From positions 20,238,366 through 20,302,365 of the forward strand of contig OX387185.1 in NCBI GenBank assembly GCA_947561395.2: a stretch of 64,000 nucleotides of DNA. Direction: 5' to 3'. Position 1 is the first letter of the stretch; every line of letters begins with the position of its first letter. The position numbers and the translations under genes were made by a program. Below, piece by piece: positions 23,623 through 36,731 of the stretch. This stretch comes from Buxus sempervirens (Eukaryota; Streptophyta; Magnoliopsida; Buxales; Buxaceae). The notes beneath the pieces were generated by a model that worked only from the letters and a program-made list of their open reading frames with translations, searched no databases and was not told where the DNA came from.

Positions 23623-23701
23623 CTTAGCCTCCAAGTAAACTTGGAGGCTAAGTTTGCTTGGAAAGGCTTGGACGAATTCTCCATGTGGAGAATTCGTCCA
23701 A
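23623..23701. repeat. Two adjacent perfect palindromes upstream of TATA
   Basis: Palindrome 1 (23623-23652) has 14-bp arms CTTAGCCTCCAAGT / ACTTGGAGGCTAAG with AA between. Palindrome 2 (23668-23701) has 16-bp arms TTGGACGAATTCTCCA / TGGAGAATTCGTCCAA with TG between. They lie 103-189 bp upstream of the TATA box. The second has a counterpart with changed but still pairing arms at 40094-40123. Confidence 0.96.
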
Positions 23702-26700
23702 CCACATATTTTTTATTTTCTTTTTTTCTTTATGTACTTTTATTATTATTATATTGGGATTTTTTTGTTTTAAGTTTTGGATGCACATGCATCTTTTAAT
23801 TTTTTCTTTTTCTTTTATTTTAAATACTTTAATTAGATTTTTTGCAAAAATATTATTTTTTAATTCAAAACTTTTCATTTTGCTGCTCCTTCTTCACTAT
23901 TTGCCACGTGTGCAGATTTTCAGAAACTTCAACTGCTCACAACTCACTCGTCTGATATCCGATTTTAGCAAACTTAGTGGCGTTGGAATCAGTACGAGAT
24001 TCCCTATCCACTGAATTTCAGTTTAGCAGTAAATTCGAGTTTTTTAGCAGAAGTGCCGGGTCGCGTCCGGGAGCTGGTTTTGCTCATATTTCCTTATCCG
24101 GGGCTCCGATTCTAGCAAACTCAGTTGCGTTGGAATCGTGTCGAGATGCTCTTTCTGCTGATATCAAATGAGGCAGCTGATCTGGGGTTTAGAAGAAAGT
24201 CAATTTCTGCTTTTCTCAGATTTGACCAGTCCATAACTTCTTCATTTGGACTCCGATTTGAGCAAACTCTGTTCCATTAGAATCGTATCGGAATCCTCTT
24301 TCCAATGGTGGGAAGCATGGCAACTGATTTGCACCAGATAAAAAGTCAACTTTCTCAAGTTTGACTTTTTTTAAGTTTGACTTTCTCAAGTTTGACTTTT
24401 CAATTAAAATTTCATTTTCTGCATTTTGGGAGATGCAAAAATGAGGTGCTTACAAGGGTTTTGAAAATAAACCAAAAGGAGAGGAAAAGAGAAGGAAATT
24501 CATGCATAAGATTTGGAGAAAATATAAAGGGGAAGAGAGAAAAGGAAAGAGAGTTTTAGGAAGAAGAAGAAGTGCTGCTGATGGCCGACCAGCAATATTC
24601 AAAATGAGCTCTAGAGAAATCCAACCATTGGTTTGGCCTGAAATTTTGCGGTTATGATCTACACATGAGGGACTTCAATCTGAACAGTGTTGATTTGAAT
24701 TGGAGAAGCCTAAAGGGGTACGATCGAGCTCAGGAAAGGGGTACACAGAAAAGGATTTCCTGTAGATCTGAGTTTATACCAAGAGGCAATTAGCAAACCC
24801 CTTTGAAACTGGAGAAACTGCATGATTTTTGTATATTTCAGATGTTTATTGGTGGTTTAATCTGAATTATATTCCATTTGAGGAGTTGGGAGATTTATGA
24901 TCATGATTTTGCTTTATACTCACTTTTAGAACCTAGAAAAGTAATATTCAAGAGAGAATAAATTTAGTAAGAAAACTTAGATGAATTTATAGTTAAGGGG
25001 ATAGGATTAGGGATGTCTCAGAATTAGTTTAGAATGAAATTAAATTGTTTAGACCCAAAGTAAAACCATAGAAAATTCAGAAAGTTCGGAAGCTCAGCAA
25101 AAACCCATAAAACAGTGTTTTTGGCCGAGCGCTCGAAAGGTTGCTCGTGCGCAAGTACAGGTGCCCTGCCTGTACTTGGAGGAAGTGATGGAATTAAATT
25201 TGGATTAAACGATAGTAATTTAGGACAATGAGTGTAAAGAAGAAATTTTTGGAGAGGTTATGAGTAGAAAGAAGTCAAAATTCATCTAGATCTAATATGG
25301 GTAGTTTCACCTATTCCTAAACTTCACTAAAGACCTAGATTTACCTCTGGAAGGGTTAAACATCAAAGAAAACAAATTTTGACACCGTAGGTTCTTAATA
25401 GGGGATACTTTGGGTATTCCTTAGCAAATATCTACAATAACAACCAACTAGGGGATGAATCTTAGTAAATTATAATATACTGATTTGGCTAATAACCTAA
25501 TACTTCCATATGGATAAATTAGGAGTGTTCACACTAATAAATTATAGCTTAATAGTAAATCAAGGAATTTGGCATATTTTGGTAAAGATGATATGGTTTC
25601 ATACTTATCTTGTTTAAAGACCTGGAACTCTGTTTAAGACCTGATTTTGGTTATTTTAAATATCTGTTGGTTTGACCATCAAGACTTTGGTGACGATTGT
25701 GAGCACATTTTCAGACATGTTTATGCCTCCTCGTATGGGGGTTTGTTATTAATTTATATTTCCAAAGTTATTAAATGTTTTTTATTGTGAGTTGTGTCTA
25801 GGGGGTAGTGCTTAGTATGGATCCATAGCTTAGCAAGGAAGTGAAATAAAATTGTCTAGTAAGTTATTTCCTATTCAGTACTCCCCAGTATGCATTCTGT
25901 CGCAGTTGTGACGAGAGTAGCAATCTAGACCGTCGTGTTACCTCGACTTGGTCTTAGCTGAGTTTGTTGATCAGAAATGGTTTGTTCCGCAGTTGCGGGT
26001 CTGTTATTGGCACAGTTGTATCTCCGCGTGTGCAGGTTTCTTAGCTAAGTTTGGCATTGGTTATTTGGGTTACCACCGCGTGCTTCAATGAGACATCGAC
26101 TTACACAAGCTTTATATTGGTCATGTTTTAGGATACTTGTGATTCGTACACTTGAGCTGTATTTTGGCCATGCTTGAAGTTCACTTGTGACTAGCACTTG
26201 CACTGGTATTAGCCATGTTTGTCGAGGATCCATATATCTTTGATCAAATTGGTATTTCCCTGGTTTGTTTATTCCGCAGTGGCGGGCTTGTTGTTATTGA
26301 CTTGGATTGTACGCGCCAATCCATTCGTGTATCTTGGGAGTGATTCGCATTGATAGATGATGGAGGAAATGGAAGTGACTGCAGTTGCAGGCTCCATTTA
26401 TCATGTAAGTCGTGAGGTGGTGACAATGGGGGTAGGAATATCTTATTAAATGGTTTCAGTTCATGAGTCCTGTCATGTCACACATGTTTGGGTTGATAAT
26501 TGTTTTGGATATATTATCGTGATTTTGTTTTATCGTTTCACTTCATGACTTATTTTGTAAAAAATTATGGACTATTCTACCTTATGCACATTACTACTTG
26601 TTGAGATTTATTCTCACTCCATTTTCCCCCATTTTTCAGGTACTCTTGGCGAGGACGACAAGCTTTGGGGCTAGTTTGTAAATGGGGTAGTATTTATAGT

Positions 26701-26897
26701 TGCAGAATAGTTTTATAAATTTAGAAAATTTTGTAGATGATAAACCTCAATTATTAATGAACTTTACTTCATGTTTCCACACTTTACTCTGATAATAAAT
26801 TTAGTAAAAGTTTTAAATTACTCTATTGTTAGATGCTTTTGTCTTCATTCACTAACACCTCGGGTTTGGGATATTTATCCGGGTCCGGGGCGTTACA

Positions 26898-27242
26898 CAT
26901 GCATAGTGTTACCTACTGGGATATTCGTATCTCATCCGTGTTTTGTTTTGTTTTCCAGCTGATCTACATGAGGGCGACTTGAGGGTTGGTATTCAGGGAG
27001 AGATTGCTGATTTTCATCTGGAGGATTATTATTACCCTGAGTAGACTTTTTCTTGGAGGTTGTTATAGATGATTCTTTTAGTTGTTACTATATGTTTTGG
27101 ATGATTATGCAAGTGAGAGTGATAGAACCCATTTTTACCAGACTTATGATTTATTTTTGATGTGATGGTTTGGATGATACATTTATCCACGCTTATTGAC
27201 TTTATTAATGATTATCTTCCACACTCTGATATTGATTGGTAT
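26898..27242 (+). mobile_element. Tekay-like LTR fragment (K type)
   Basis: Begins 'catgcatagtgttacctactggg' and matches the complement of LTR K around 13300-13420 (TGGGATATTCGTATCTCATCC, then 'ttttgttttgttttccagctg'). The TGAGATA-type hairpin is at 26917-26934. This looks like the flank into which element B inserted; its remaining left part should be on the far side of element B, outside the window. It is cut at 27243 by a TGTCAGCTCCCC boundary. No gene. Confidence 0.65.
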
Positions 27243-28315
27243 TGTCAGCTCCCCATTTTTGTACCATAGAATTGCCCAAGATACATATCTTGAATTGGCA
27301 CAAAAAAGGGGTTAAAGCAGCCATCCAACCACACGAGCCATGCCTTGCAGGTGGTCCTTGTCTTGGATAGGGGAATGCAAAAACTCATTGCCCCAGCCTT
27401 GGGCGACTATGTTTTCAAGAGACATGGTGGCCTCCCGTTCCATGTTGGTGAAATGGTGGTATAACTCTCCATGCATGCATAGAGGCCATATCGGGTCTCT
27501 TCACTCAGCTTTGGCTCTCTTCCTCTCGGCATGCCTTCCAAGGAGTCTGGAGTAGTCTTCAGGTTGTGGATTCAACGTGCGCACACAAGCAAAAGGGAAA
27601 AAACGTGGATACATGCGTGTGGGATTTTATACATATGTATGTGTACACTTCTTATCTAATAAAAATAAAAAAATCAATTATCATCAACATAAACTATATT
27701 AATAAAACAGCATCTCAAAAACCTTAAGAAACATGTAACACAACCTCTCAACCTTCCTTTGATTCGAATGAGGCCTTTCCCTTACCTTTAGAGAGTGGTG
27801 ACTCCTATGAGGATATAAAAAAAAAAAAGAAGTGATAAAGAGAGAAAAATACAAGTATAATGAATGACAGCAATAATATGACATACATAAAATTCCACAT
27901 GCTTCAAATAAGCTTGTTCTTACATATGTGCAATAAAATGGTCCAGGGAGTCTCACCTTGGGCTTGAAAACTTGATTTGAGGTATGCTAGGCTTCCTTTG
28001 GAGCTAAGGTAGCAACTAGACAGCACCACTTCCCCTTCAAGAGCTCTTCTAAACTTCCTCTTTATGCTTGGAGTAAAGGAAAAAAAAAGTGAACAGGAGA
28101 TTCTAGGAGGTTTGGGTATGGTTTTGAGCTTTGAAAAGTGGAAAGAAAGGGTAGGAGAAGGATTCGGGTAGAGCAGAAGAGTGGGGGAAATAGAGGCAGC
28201 CGAGAGAGATGGAGGGATTTTATGGCTTTAAAATGGAGTAAAGGAAGGGTGAGGGAGTGGTCGTATAGGAGCAAAAGGAGGAGAAAAAGGGGGTTCAGCT
28301 TTCCCAAGGATGGGG
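27243..28315. mobile_element. Tat-like LTR fragments, inner junction unresolved
   Basis: The left edge TGTCAGCTCCCCATTTTTG resembles the U3 start of Tat LTRs in + orientation. The right part (27955-28315: 'tctcaccttgggcttgaaaac', 'agcaccacttccccttcaag') instead matches the - oriented Tat LTR at 23234-23460. So two opposite fragments meet between about 27350 and 27950; I cannot place the joint. The right part continues, after the 28316-39964 insertion, at 39965. A short - strand open stretch at 27320-27470 is not recognised. Confidence 0.5.
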
Positions 28316-30801
28316 TGTAACGCCCCGGATCCAAGTTTATTTAAAAACATAAACCCAAATTTGGTTTGTTAGGGAAATGGCCCAGACAACTAATCCAGAC
28401 TTATACAATCTTATTAATTATATTAGAGTGCGGAAACAAAAGGCATTTTTTTAAGAAGCGTAGAATTAAACCACCAAAAATATTCCATTATTCATTCATC
28501 CATAAAGTCTAGAAAGGTTTCAACTAAATAAATAAGCAACATCCACTGTAGTAGTGTAATCAAAAAATCCTCAAAATAAAATAAACTAATGTCAATCCCT
28601 AAACAAAAAGCTAAATTAGATCTCCATGCCCTCCTAAACCTACACAGGAATGAAATAATCCTCTTCCTGGTAATCACAGTAATCCCCTGGAGTCTCTACC
28701 CCAGCAACGTCCTCTCCAGGAATATCTGAAAATGAAACCGATAAAATATTGATGTGAAAAACAACATCTCAGTAAGTAGTCATGCAAATAGTTGACCACA
28801 ATAAAATATGCAACGCTTAATTAGGATAACCACAATAAATACAGATCAGCAACAATTTACTGAAAAATAGATCAAACACAGCTGTTCATCTCATGGGACT
28901 CATGAAATAGTAAACCAAAGAATGAGAGTAGACATGCGCCAATATGCTACCTTATCGAATTACAAAGGGACCAGCCGCCCTGCAATCTGGCTATTCAACA
29001 CCAACAGAAGAACCCAACCATGGGTTAGCATGTACGGCCCAACCTATTCAGGAGTGGGTAACGTAGCAACCGATCTATCCAGGAGCAGTACCACCCTCGA
29101 GATGATGGAATGCCTATGACACAGAATTCAAACCCCTATAATAAACATTTCACTTACTAGCTATTCTATGGATCCATATAACCGCTAAGCCCACTCAATA
29201 GTGGAAAAACAAACCAAGGAATGGACATACTTCTCAATAACACCCACAAATACATAACCTCATATGTATAACCAAATCCGCCCTACGGAAACCAAGAAAC
29301 CAAGCACCTGCCTTGTCACAACTGTGACCCAAAACCAAAACAAGATGTACCAATTCATATGTCCAAACTCCATGTTTCAACGGGCAAAAATGTCCCGAAT
29401 GTGTATTGGCTCCATCGATGCACAAATACCTTCATATCACCCAAATACAAGTGTATGAACTCACAAAATCAACTTTAGTTAAAAGCAGAATCATTTGGAA
29501 CAATGGTATTAAGTAAAAGTGCCTCTTTGGTAAAATCTACCCAAAATCTTAATAAAAATGAATTTTAAACATCTGCCAGTGCAAACAATCTCTAAATACC
29601 ATGAACTTGATGGAACATAGATTAAAAATGGATAAAAACACTTCCGTAGTGAAAAACTAGGCTAATTGGCTAATTTTGAAAAATCTGACAGACAGGGCAC
29701 TCAAGCGGCCAAGGGCACTCGAACGGCCTTATACTTTGGTTGTTTCAGGGTTGGTCTTTCGTTAGATCGCTCGAGCGACTGTTTGGGCGACAGTTCATTC
29801 TAAAAAAATTGCTCTCAGGTTTTGACAAACATACAAAGGGCGCTCGAGTGACTGCTCAGGCGGCCCGATATGAAGAAAATCCGAAAAGTTATGAAATTCA
29901 ATAAAAATTCCACAACTCAAAATCCAATGCTTCAAATCCATTCTAAATCATTCTAAAACACTTTATAAACATGTTAGAACAATTTCCAACAAGTAAAATA
30001 TCATAAATAATGAATCCAACCCATCAAATCACCGAATAACCATGAATATCGATTAAAAATAATTTATTTTTGTGCAAGATTTAAATGGACTACTTTCCTG
30101 GTTTTAAGAACTTAAAGCTTCTCTAAAAGCAATGAAAAATCACTCCAAAGATCACCAAATGATCACAACAAGCCTCGATCACTTCTGGGTTAAGAAAATC
30201 ATGTTTTTAGAAATCTTACAACACATCTATCTCTCAAAAATGGAACTTTCTATCTTGTTTTGATCTTACCTGGGTTTTTGTGCATGAAAATTCTCCTTTT
30301 TCCTTCTCTAAGATGGCTCCAACAAGTTCTTGAATATTAGGGTTTGACTTTTGGAAGAAGAGGAATAGGAGAAAGAAAAATTGAAGTGGATGGCTATTCT
30401 CTTTGTGATGGACGTGAATTGCTCATGCAAATTCTTAGGTTATTTTAATAGTTTATTTCCTTTTACTAAAATAACCCCTTCTTCAAACAAATTACAATCA
30501 AGCCTTCAACCTCAAACCAAATAAACCTTTGGGTCAACCCACTCTCTTTGGGTTCGACCAACTCCCTTATTGTTTAATTTGTATTTAATTAGCTCTTACT
30601 AATAATCTGAATAATTATAATAACTAACTTTCTCCCTAATTTAAACTTAAAAATCTCACCTTAGATTAGCTTTACAAGTTCTCCTCCGGTTGACTTTGAA
30701 CTCCTCCGGGTTGAACCAATATCTCATCTCCTGCATATTATTAACCCAATTAATCTATTTAATGATTAGTTTTATTTATCACTAAAATCTGGGATTTTAC
30801 A
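28316..30801 (-). mobile_element. 3' LTR of element E (Tekay-like)
   Basis: On the + strand it starts TGTAACGCCCCGGATCC and ends TGGGATTTTACA, 2486 bp. The polypurine tract and the pol end of element E abut it on the right, so in the - direction this is the 3' LTR with its U5 end facing out at 28316. The outer flank is TGGGG (28311-28315). The block 28920-29115 is the complement of 39295-39500 in LTR F with only scattered differences, so E and F are one family. A GC-rich block with GCTCGAG words spans 29690-29870, including the perfect palindrome CGCTCGAGCG at 29768-29777. Confidence 0.9.
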
Positions 30802-30833
30802 TTCTCCCCTCCTACAAATAAATTTTGTCCTCG
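30802..30833 (-). other. Polypurine tract and 3' tail of element E
   Basis: Read on the - strand: GAGGACAAAATTTATTTG, then TAGGAGGGGAGAA and the LTR start TGTAAAATCCC. The pol stop TAG (30812-30814) overlaps the purine run. Same arrangement as in elements B and F. Confidence 0.85.
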
Positions 30834-32343
30834 AAACTTTTACCTTGAGATTCCTCAAATAAAGATGGGTACTTCTTCTTCATTTCAGATTCCAACTCCC
30901 ATGTGGCTTCTTCAACTATATGACTCTGCCACAGCACCTTAACAAGTGAAATCACCTTCGTACGAAGAATCTGCTTACGTTTGTCTAATATCTGCACCAG
31001 ATGCTCCTCATAAGTCAAATCCTCACGTATGACCAAAGGCTCGTAGTCAATGATATGACTAGGGTCATGCATATATCGCCTTAACATCGAGATATGGAAT
31101 ACATCATGAACTGCACCAAATGAAGATGGCAATGCTAAGTAGTATGCCACTGGTCCCACTGTACCAATAATCTCAAAAGGTCCTACAAATATGGGGGAAA
31201 GCTTTCCTTTCTTGTTGAACCTTTTTATACCACGGAAAGGAGATACCTTAATGAATACTCTATCACCAACCTCAAATTTCAGATCTCGCTGCCTAGTATC
31301 CGCATAACTCTTCTGACAACTTTGAGCTGCCAATAATCTCTGCTTGATCAATTTCACCAAATCAACATTGTCCTGCACATACTGAGGACCCAAATACTGC
31401 CTTTCACCAACTTCCTCCCAACAGACTGGTGATCTACATGCTCTACCATATAATGCCTCATATGGTGCCATCTGAATGCTCTCCTGATAACTATTATTGT
31501 AGGAAAACTCTACCAAAGGTAGGTGCTTACTCCAATTACTTCCCCAATCAAGGACACAACATCGCAACATATCCTCAATTGTCTGAATGGTCCTCTCTGA
31601 CTGCCCATCGGTCTGAGGATGGTAACTAGTGCTGAACTTCAACTCTGTACCCATGGCCTTCTGGAAAGACTCCCAGAACTGAGATGTGAATCTAGGATCA
31701 GGATCAGAAACAATGGTTACTGGCACCCCATGCAATCTCACTATCTCCCACACATACAGCTCTACTAGTGCATTAAGCGGTTAGTTCATCCTAATAGGCA
31801 AAAAGTAAGCTGATTTAGTCAATCGGTTCACTATTACCCATATAGCATCATGCCCCTTTGGAGAAAGAGGAAATCCACTCACAAAATCCATGGTGATGTG
31901 CTCCCATTTCCACTCAGGAATAGAAAGGGGCTGAAGCAACTCTCCTGGTGTCATGTGCTCTACCTTGACCTGCTGACACACCAAGCACTTAGCCACATAT
32001 TCTGCTATATCCTTTTTCATTCCTGACCACCAATATACTACCCTCAAATTTCTATACATCTTCGTATTGCCGGGATGCACTACATACTTTGATCTGTGAG
32101 CCTCTGCCATAATCACTGCCTTAATATCCTCATCAGCTGGTACACAAATGCGACCTTGGAATCTCACTAATCCATCCCTATCAGTAAAGTCTCTAACAGT
32201 CTCAGAACCCTCACTCAACAATTTCCTGGTAGTGGCCAACTTCAAATCTGTCAACTGACTCACCCTGATCCTTTGAATCAAATAAGGGCTCTACTTGAAC
32301 TCTAGCCACTAACTCCCTTCTGAGGTAACCGGAACTCTCCCTG
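30812..32343 (-). pseudogene. int: Tekay-like integrase with chromodomain (element E, truncated)
   Basis: From right to left: a fragment with LRRELVARVQVEPL, the H2C2 zinc finger (HRSKYVVHPG, later CLVCQQVK), the DDE catalytic core with Asp in HITMDFVSGFP, Asp in [10 protein letters not shown] and Glu in DGQSERTIQ, the [14 protein letters not shown] and [10 protein letters not shown] blocks, and a C-terminal chromodomain ([28 protein letters not shown]). A one-base shift near 32278 and a TAA stop at 31781-31783 break it. The catalytic residues are kept, though SDPD has Pro where relatives have Arg. RT and RNase H are missing. The enzyme would join element DNA to the chromosome. The frame ends at the polypurine tract, as expected. 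Confidence 0.92.
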
Positions 32344-32434
32344 CCAATCACGAACTGCATCTCGTATATAAGAAAAATATGATGGGTAGAAATTAGGTTA
32401 TGCATAAGAATCTATATTATTCATTGATCACAAT

Positions 32435-35429
32435 TGTAAAACCCTGAATTTTCACTTAATAAATAAATAAATAATAAATAAAGGAAATATGAGTTTAAGT
32501 CCTAGCTAAAATAAAAAGTGAAGATTTAGAGGGCAAGTAATTTAAATAAGTAGTATACTGAAAATAAAGAAGAACCCTTAAGGAAAAGTAGCCTAAAAGG
32601 GTAAAAGGGTATTTTGGTAATTTTCAGAAAAGGGTAATTAATAAATAGATCATTAAATAATAACTAGAATTAGAAAATAGAAGAAAATAAATTATTTTGA
32701 CAATTTAGAAATTTAAAAGGAATTAATAAAAGCCTAAAAGTGGGAAAAAGGGTAATTAGGGGATTTCAAGTCTTAATTTGGAGAAAATAAGGTTTTAGGT
32801 GATATTAAGGTTTAATTAAATATTATGCACGAAAATAGGTTCTAAGTAGGAGTTTAGATGATAAGGGATTAAATTATTAATGTTTAAGTAGAAAAATAAA
32901 AGGTGGAGAAAAAGTAGGAATTAATTAGAATGGGTTAGACTTTAATTAGACCATGGTTGGGTTAGCCCAAATTAAAGTAGTCTATTAGGGTTGGTTTAGG
33001 ACTTCTAAAGCCTAATATAAATAGGAGATTAAGCTTAGACAAGAGAGGATTTTCGTGGGTTTATTATTGAGAGAAAAGAGAGAGAGAGAAAGGAAGAAGA
33101 CTGCTAATGGAGATGTCTGACCAGCCATCATCAAATCATGATCGGGGAAAATCCGTATAGTGGATTGCCTTCAAATTTGGGGGTTTTGATCTTCACTGAT
33201 GGAACTACAACATGTACTGTGGAGATTTGAATTAAAAAACTCTAGCTTGGTACGTTTGGGAGCAAAAGTAAGGTCAAGAATTAGAAGCTTCAATGGAAGA
33301 AGGATTTTAGCATATAAGGGAAGTAGTAACCTTGGAAAACGTGAGGAACTGCATGATTTCGTTTTCTATGATTTAATATGGATTGAATGGATTAGTCGGA
33401 ACAGTATTTACATGGAATCAAATTGTTTATATTTTAGTGATTGGTATTCTTGAAGGATTTGTCGGAATAAAGAAGAAAACTTGGTTTGATCATGTAATTA
33501 ATTATAGGATGGTATTTAATTGATGAGAATTAATCTAGAAGGCTTTAGGTATGCTTTAAATTGTTTCTAGATTAATTTAGACCAAAGAAACATATAGCAA
33601 AAGCCTAAAAATCCGAACTTTGTAAATCTGGAAAATTTCTGTTAAATATTGCACGAGTGCCTAGGATCGCCTAGCCCTGTAGAGGTAGGCACTCTAAGCA
33701 GAATTTGCAGATTTTGGGGATTTTGTAATACGAATAAAAATCCGATAATTTTTCTGATTAGTTAAGCATATTAGCATCTTTACAATGACCTAATTAAGGT
33801 ATAAAAATTATAAAATTAAATTGGAAAAATTAACTAATAAATTGAAGGTTATGATGAACGGTTGTGCATAAAAGGGTCAAATGGTATGGGATATTGATAT
33901 AACTAATACTATTGGAATTTATAGGATAAAAACACTTTCTAAACTTTATTTTAGTTCTGTAGGACATGTTGGAGAAATAAAATACAGAAAACATAAATAG
34001 AAACTAGCTTAGGTGTTAAGATAGGAAATTGGATTCTAATAAAGGGATTAATAAGGAAAACTCTAAGTAAGATTGGATTTACTTTATTTTGAGCTTTCAA
34101 TAGGAATATTGGCTACTAGAATTGCATAAACTCTGAGTTTTATCGAACTTATGAAACATGAGTTTTATTTTGAATATAATTGGGAAATTGCATATGTTAT
34201 TTTGAAAAAGCCTTTAATTGGATTCTTTAGGATTGAATCATGGTTTACTCATGGAATTCAATATCTGGGTATGGATTGGTATGTGGTATGATGTTATTAG
34301 CTTTTCTTTTATGGTTGGGTGATATGGCTTCTGTGGTTGAGTTGATACTGACTTTTACAGCAAAGATGGGTAATCCTCTGTGTAGAGATGTGTAATCCTT
34401 GACGGGTAAAAGTGTGTATGCCTCCTACAGTAGCGTGTCCTCCCGTATGTGGTTTTATCATGGTTTGTGTCAGTGGACTTAGCTGTATATGGATCCATAG
34501 TTTTGGTTGGTTAGCTAAGTGGTATTTAGTTTGGGTTGAGTTACTCCTATATGCGAGCGCGCTTCCCTTGCAAGTTAGTTTGCTCTAGGAAGATCCTATG
34601 TCTGGAAGGACACCCTAGTGCGCCGCTGGTGATTCCCTGTACATGTGGATAAGCTACCATCTCCATGTATTGATTCTGGTGTTGCATGCTGGTGGTACAT
34701 GCCAACTCTGTTGAGTTCGTGCGCAATAAGTCGGTGACTATGGCTCTTGTCTATAGCTGCGCTGCATGGGGCTTGAGTATCATTAAGTAGCATTTCCCCT
34801 AAGCCGCACGGTGGTATAGCAGTTAGTTGAGTGTCATCTCAAATACTTATCATCTTTGTGAGTCCTGCAATGGCACGTGTTTTATCGCTTTTGTCGGTTT
34901 TACCCCGTTAACATCTAATTACTGGTATTTGTACATGATCATCAGTTTTATCGTTTTATTTGGAATTGCCATGAATAACTTGGATTTCTCATCTTATCGT
35001 TGATTAATCGCATACCTAATGACTATTTGCTTACATTGGACTATTTCTAATTGCATGCACCTGCTACTTGCTGAGATTTAAATCTCACTCTGTTTTCCCC
35101 TATTTTTCAGGTTGCTTGGAGAGATCGCGAAGATGGAGTTTTAATTTGATGGGTAGAATTGTACTTGGCATTAATGTCACATGTTAATTAGATAAACTTT
35201 ATTGTAAGCTAAATTGATATTATTGAATAAAGAATTGTTTTTATTGGCCACCAGAACTCTGATATATTTAATTAGTTTTTAAAATTATTGTGAATCTTAG
35301 TTTGTATCTGACCCCAGCTTCGTGGTAACACCTCAAGTTTGGTTGTTGAACCGGACTTGGGTTGTTACAGTAGCGAACCGGGTTCGGGTTGGGTGCCGGT
35401 TTGCACTGACCCGGGTTCGGGGCGTTACA
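32435..35429 (+). mobile_element. Solo Tekay-like LTR (M) with ACAAT target duplication
   Basis: Starts TGTAAAACCCTGAATTTTC, ends TTCGGGGCGTTACA, 2995 bp, flanked by ACAAT at 32430-32434 and 35430-35434. TATA box TATAAATAG at 33016-33024. GC-rich block at 33650-33710. Perfect 16-bp palindrome TGAGATTTAAATCTCA at 35072-35087 just before a pyrimidine tract with CAG. Block 34571-34830 is the complement of 61850-62110, so it belongs with solo LTR 60986-63328. No gene inside. Confidence 0.95.
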
Positions 35430-36688
35430 ACAATCTAGTATGTAAATTGGGATTGATGACTAATTATGTAGTGTGTTATTGTTTGTTTCATGATGAACCA
35501 ATTGTATTAAGTCATGCCTAAAGTGGTGTAAAGCATCTGATCAATGCTAAGAATTTACTTGGGTATTGAACTAGTAAAATATGGGTTATTGCAGTTATAA
35601 AGCATCTGATTAATGCCTAACATTTGGGTGTAGAATTATGTATGTGATGCATTATTTTGGCATAAGTTAAATTAGAAAAGAATTACATGACTTTCACATC
35701 AACCTATATATAGTCGCGAATATATGCAAGGGACTGATGGTAGAAAAGATGTGGAACTCTTTTCTAAGATATTTGAAATTTATATAATTTTGATTTATAG
35801 TTGGTATGATAGAGTTACTGCTATATCCTTAACTTATGAATGTAATAGTAGGAAAATAAATATTTGAAACTCCCACTCACTTATTATTAAATTCAACTCA
35901 TAAAAGAATACTCGTTAATATTTTTCTACGGTTTACTCTTGTGTCTAGGAAACATTATTAAGGTTATCAAGGAGAGCTCAATCCTATTCCTTTTTTCTCT
36001 CTTTAATAAAAACAACTTGTAAAATAGGGAGATTTATAAAAGGTTAGATATGATATTTAAAATCTGGAATAAAGGTAGAAGGAATGAAATTATAAAAACA
36101 CATCTTTTGGATGAACTCAGAAAAATCAGATTTCTGCATATAAATTCAATTAAAATGGAATTGTTACACACTCTTAGAGGAAGATTTAGGTCAAGTGTTC
36201 CATATGAAAGTTGTTTGATTCTAAATCTAGTTTGGCTTAAAAATAAAATTTTACTGATATTCTACTGTTTAGTATTTCTGATATAATTTTTATTAGTTAC
36301 TAGTATACACAGGTTTTTAATAAAAGTTATTTAGATTGACCTTTCTTCTAAAGTATATAAACTAAAAAATCTTTTGTCTTCTTTGATAGAAGCTCTTAAA
36401 TCCTTCTTATTTCTTTTCCTTAAACTAGTTAATTTAATACTTTGGAAAAAAAAAAGGGGTTAGGACCTAAGAATAACTCTTTGCCTTTCAATCTCTATAT
36501 CTAATTTAAATTTCCAAAACTCCATAGAAATACCCAACCCTTATGACCACATGAGGTGAGTAACATGCGTTCTTCCATTTCTTTCTATAAAACGTCATAT
36601 CTTTTCTATCATATAAACTTCCTCTTTCTATAAATCAGAGATTGTGCAGTGGAATAATGAGTGGAGTAATTCTAGAGTGGAAGTTATG
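35430..36688. other. AT-rich interior between elements E and F, unresolved
   Basis: About 1.26 kb with no coding frame that I recognise and no zinc-finger, RT or integrase blocks in either direction. With 32344-32434 it is all that remains between the two opposed retrotransposon 3' ends. It may be untranslated DNA of element F or captured sequence. Confidence 0.4.
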
Positions 36689-36731
36689 ATTTAAATTTCA
36701 AGGACGAAATTTTTTTGTTAGGTGGGTAGAT
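36689..36731 (+). other. 3' internal tail and polypurine tract of element F
   Basis: AAATTTCAAGGACGAAATTT, a T run, then GTTAGGTGGGTAGA and the LTR start TGTAAAACCC. It aligns word for word with the tail of element B (20721-20758). So a second Tekay-like element ends here in + orientation, with no chromodomain coding before it. Confidence 0.8.

Larger units (their letters stand above)
21145..24454 (-). mobile_element. Solo Tat/Ogre-type LTR with AGGGT target duplication
   Basis: Starts TGTGCGCACCC, ends GAGGTGCTTACA, 3310 bp, flanked by AGGGT at 21140-21144 and 24455-24459. The shared Tat LTR blocks are present in order: GAGTCGCC..CTGATGGGGTG (21212), TTGAGATTCTAAG (21289), GGGCCCGACAGGCCCT (21891). 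A TATA box is read on - at 23512-23520. Hairpins lie at 22109-22252 and palindromes at 23623-23701. The U3 side (23900-24450) has three diverged copies of a sentence around 'gcaaactYRGTtGCRTTrGAATCGTRTCG'. No gene is supported. Confidence 0.95.
20759..26897 (+). mobile_element. 3' LTR of element B, split by a solo Tat LTR
   Basis: Starts TGTAATCCCCCGAATTTTCC right after the polypurine tract and ends GGGGCGTTACA. Without the insert 21145-24454 and one AGGGT it is about 2.8 kb. Parts outside the insert match LTR F in order, for example 'ggccgaccagc' (24583 and 37635) and 'tccgcagttgcggg' (25987 and 38911). TATA box at 21113-21121. GC-rich block at 25118-25165 with a CAAGTACAGG/CCTGTACTTG hairpin. 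A TGAGA..TCTCA hairpin and CAG acceptor-like tract at 26603-26640. The outer flank is CATGC (26898-26902); the partner copy lies left of the window. Confidence 0.9.

Noticed and set aside
27340-27555. + strand 71-codon frame and an unrecognised - strand open stretch (GWGNEFLHSP)
   Set aside because: Too short, no family recognised, and located in a patchwork of LTR fragments. A relic of a host gene cannot be excluded.
32435-35429. LTR M as the 5' LTR of element F
   Set aside because: It has its own exact ACAAT duplication on both sides, is of another subfamily than LTR F, and no PBS follows its 3' end.
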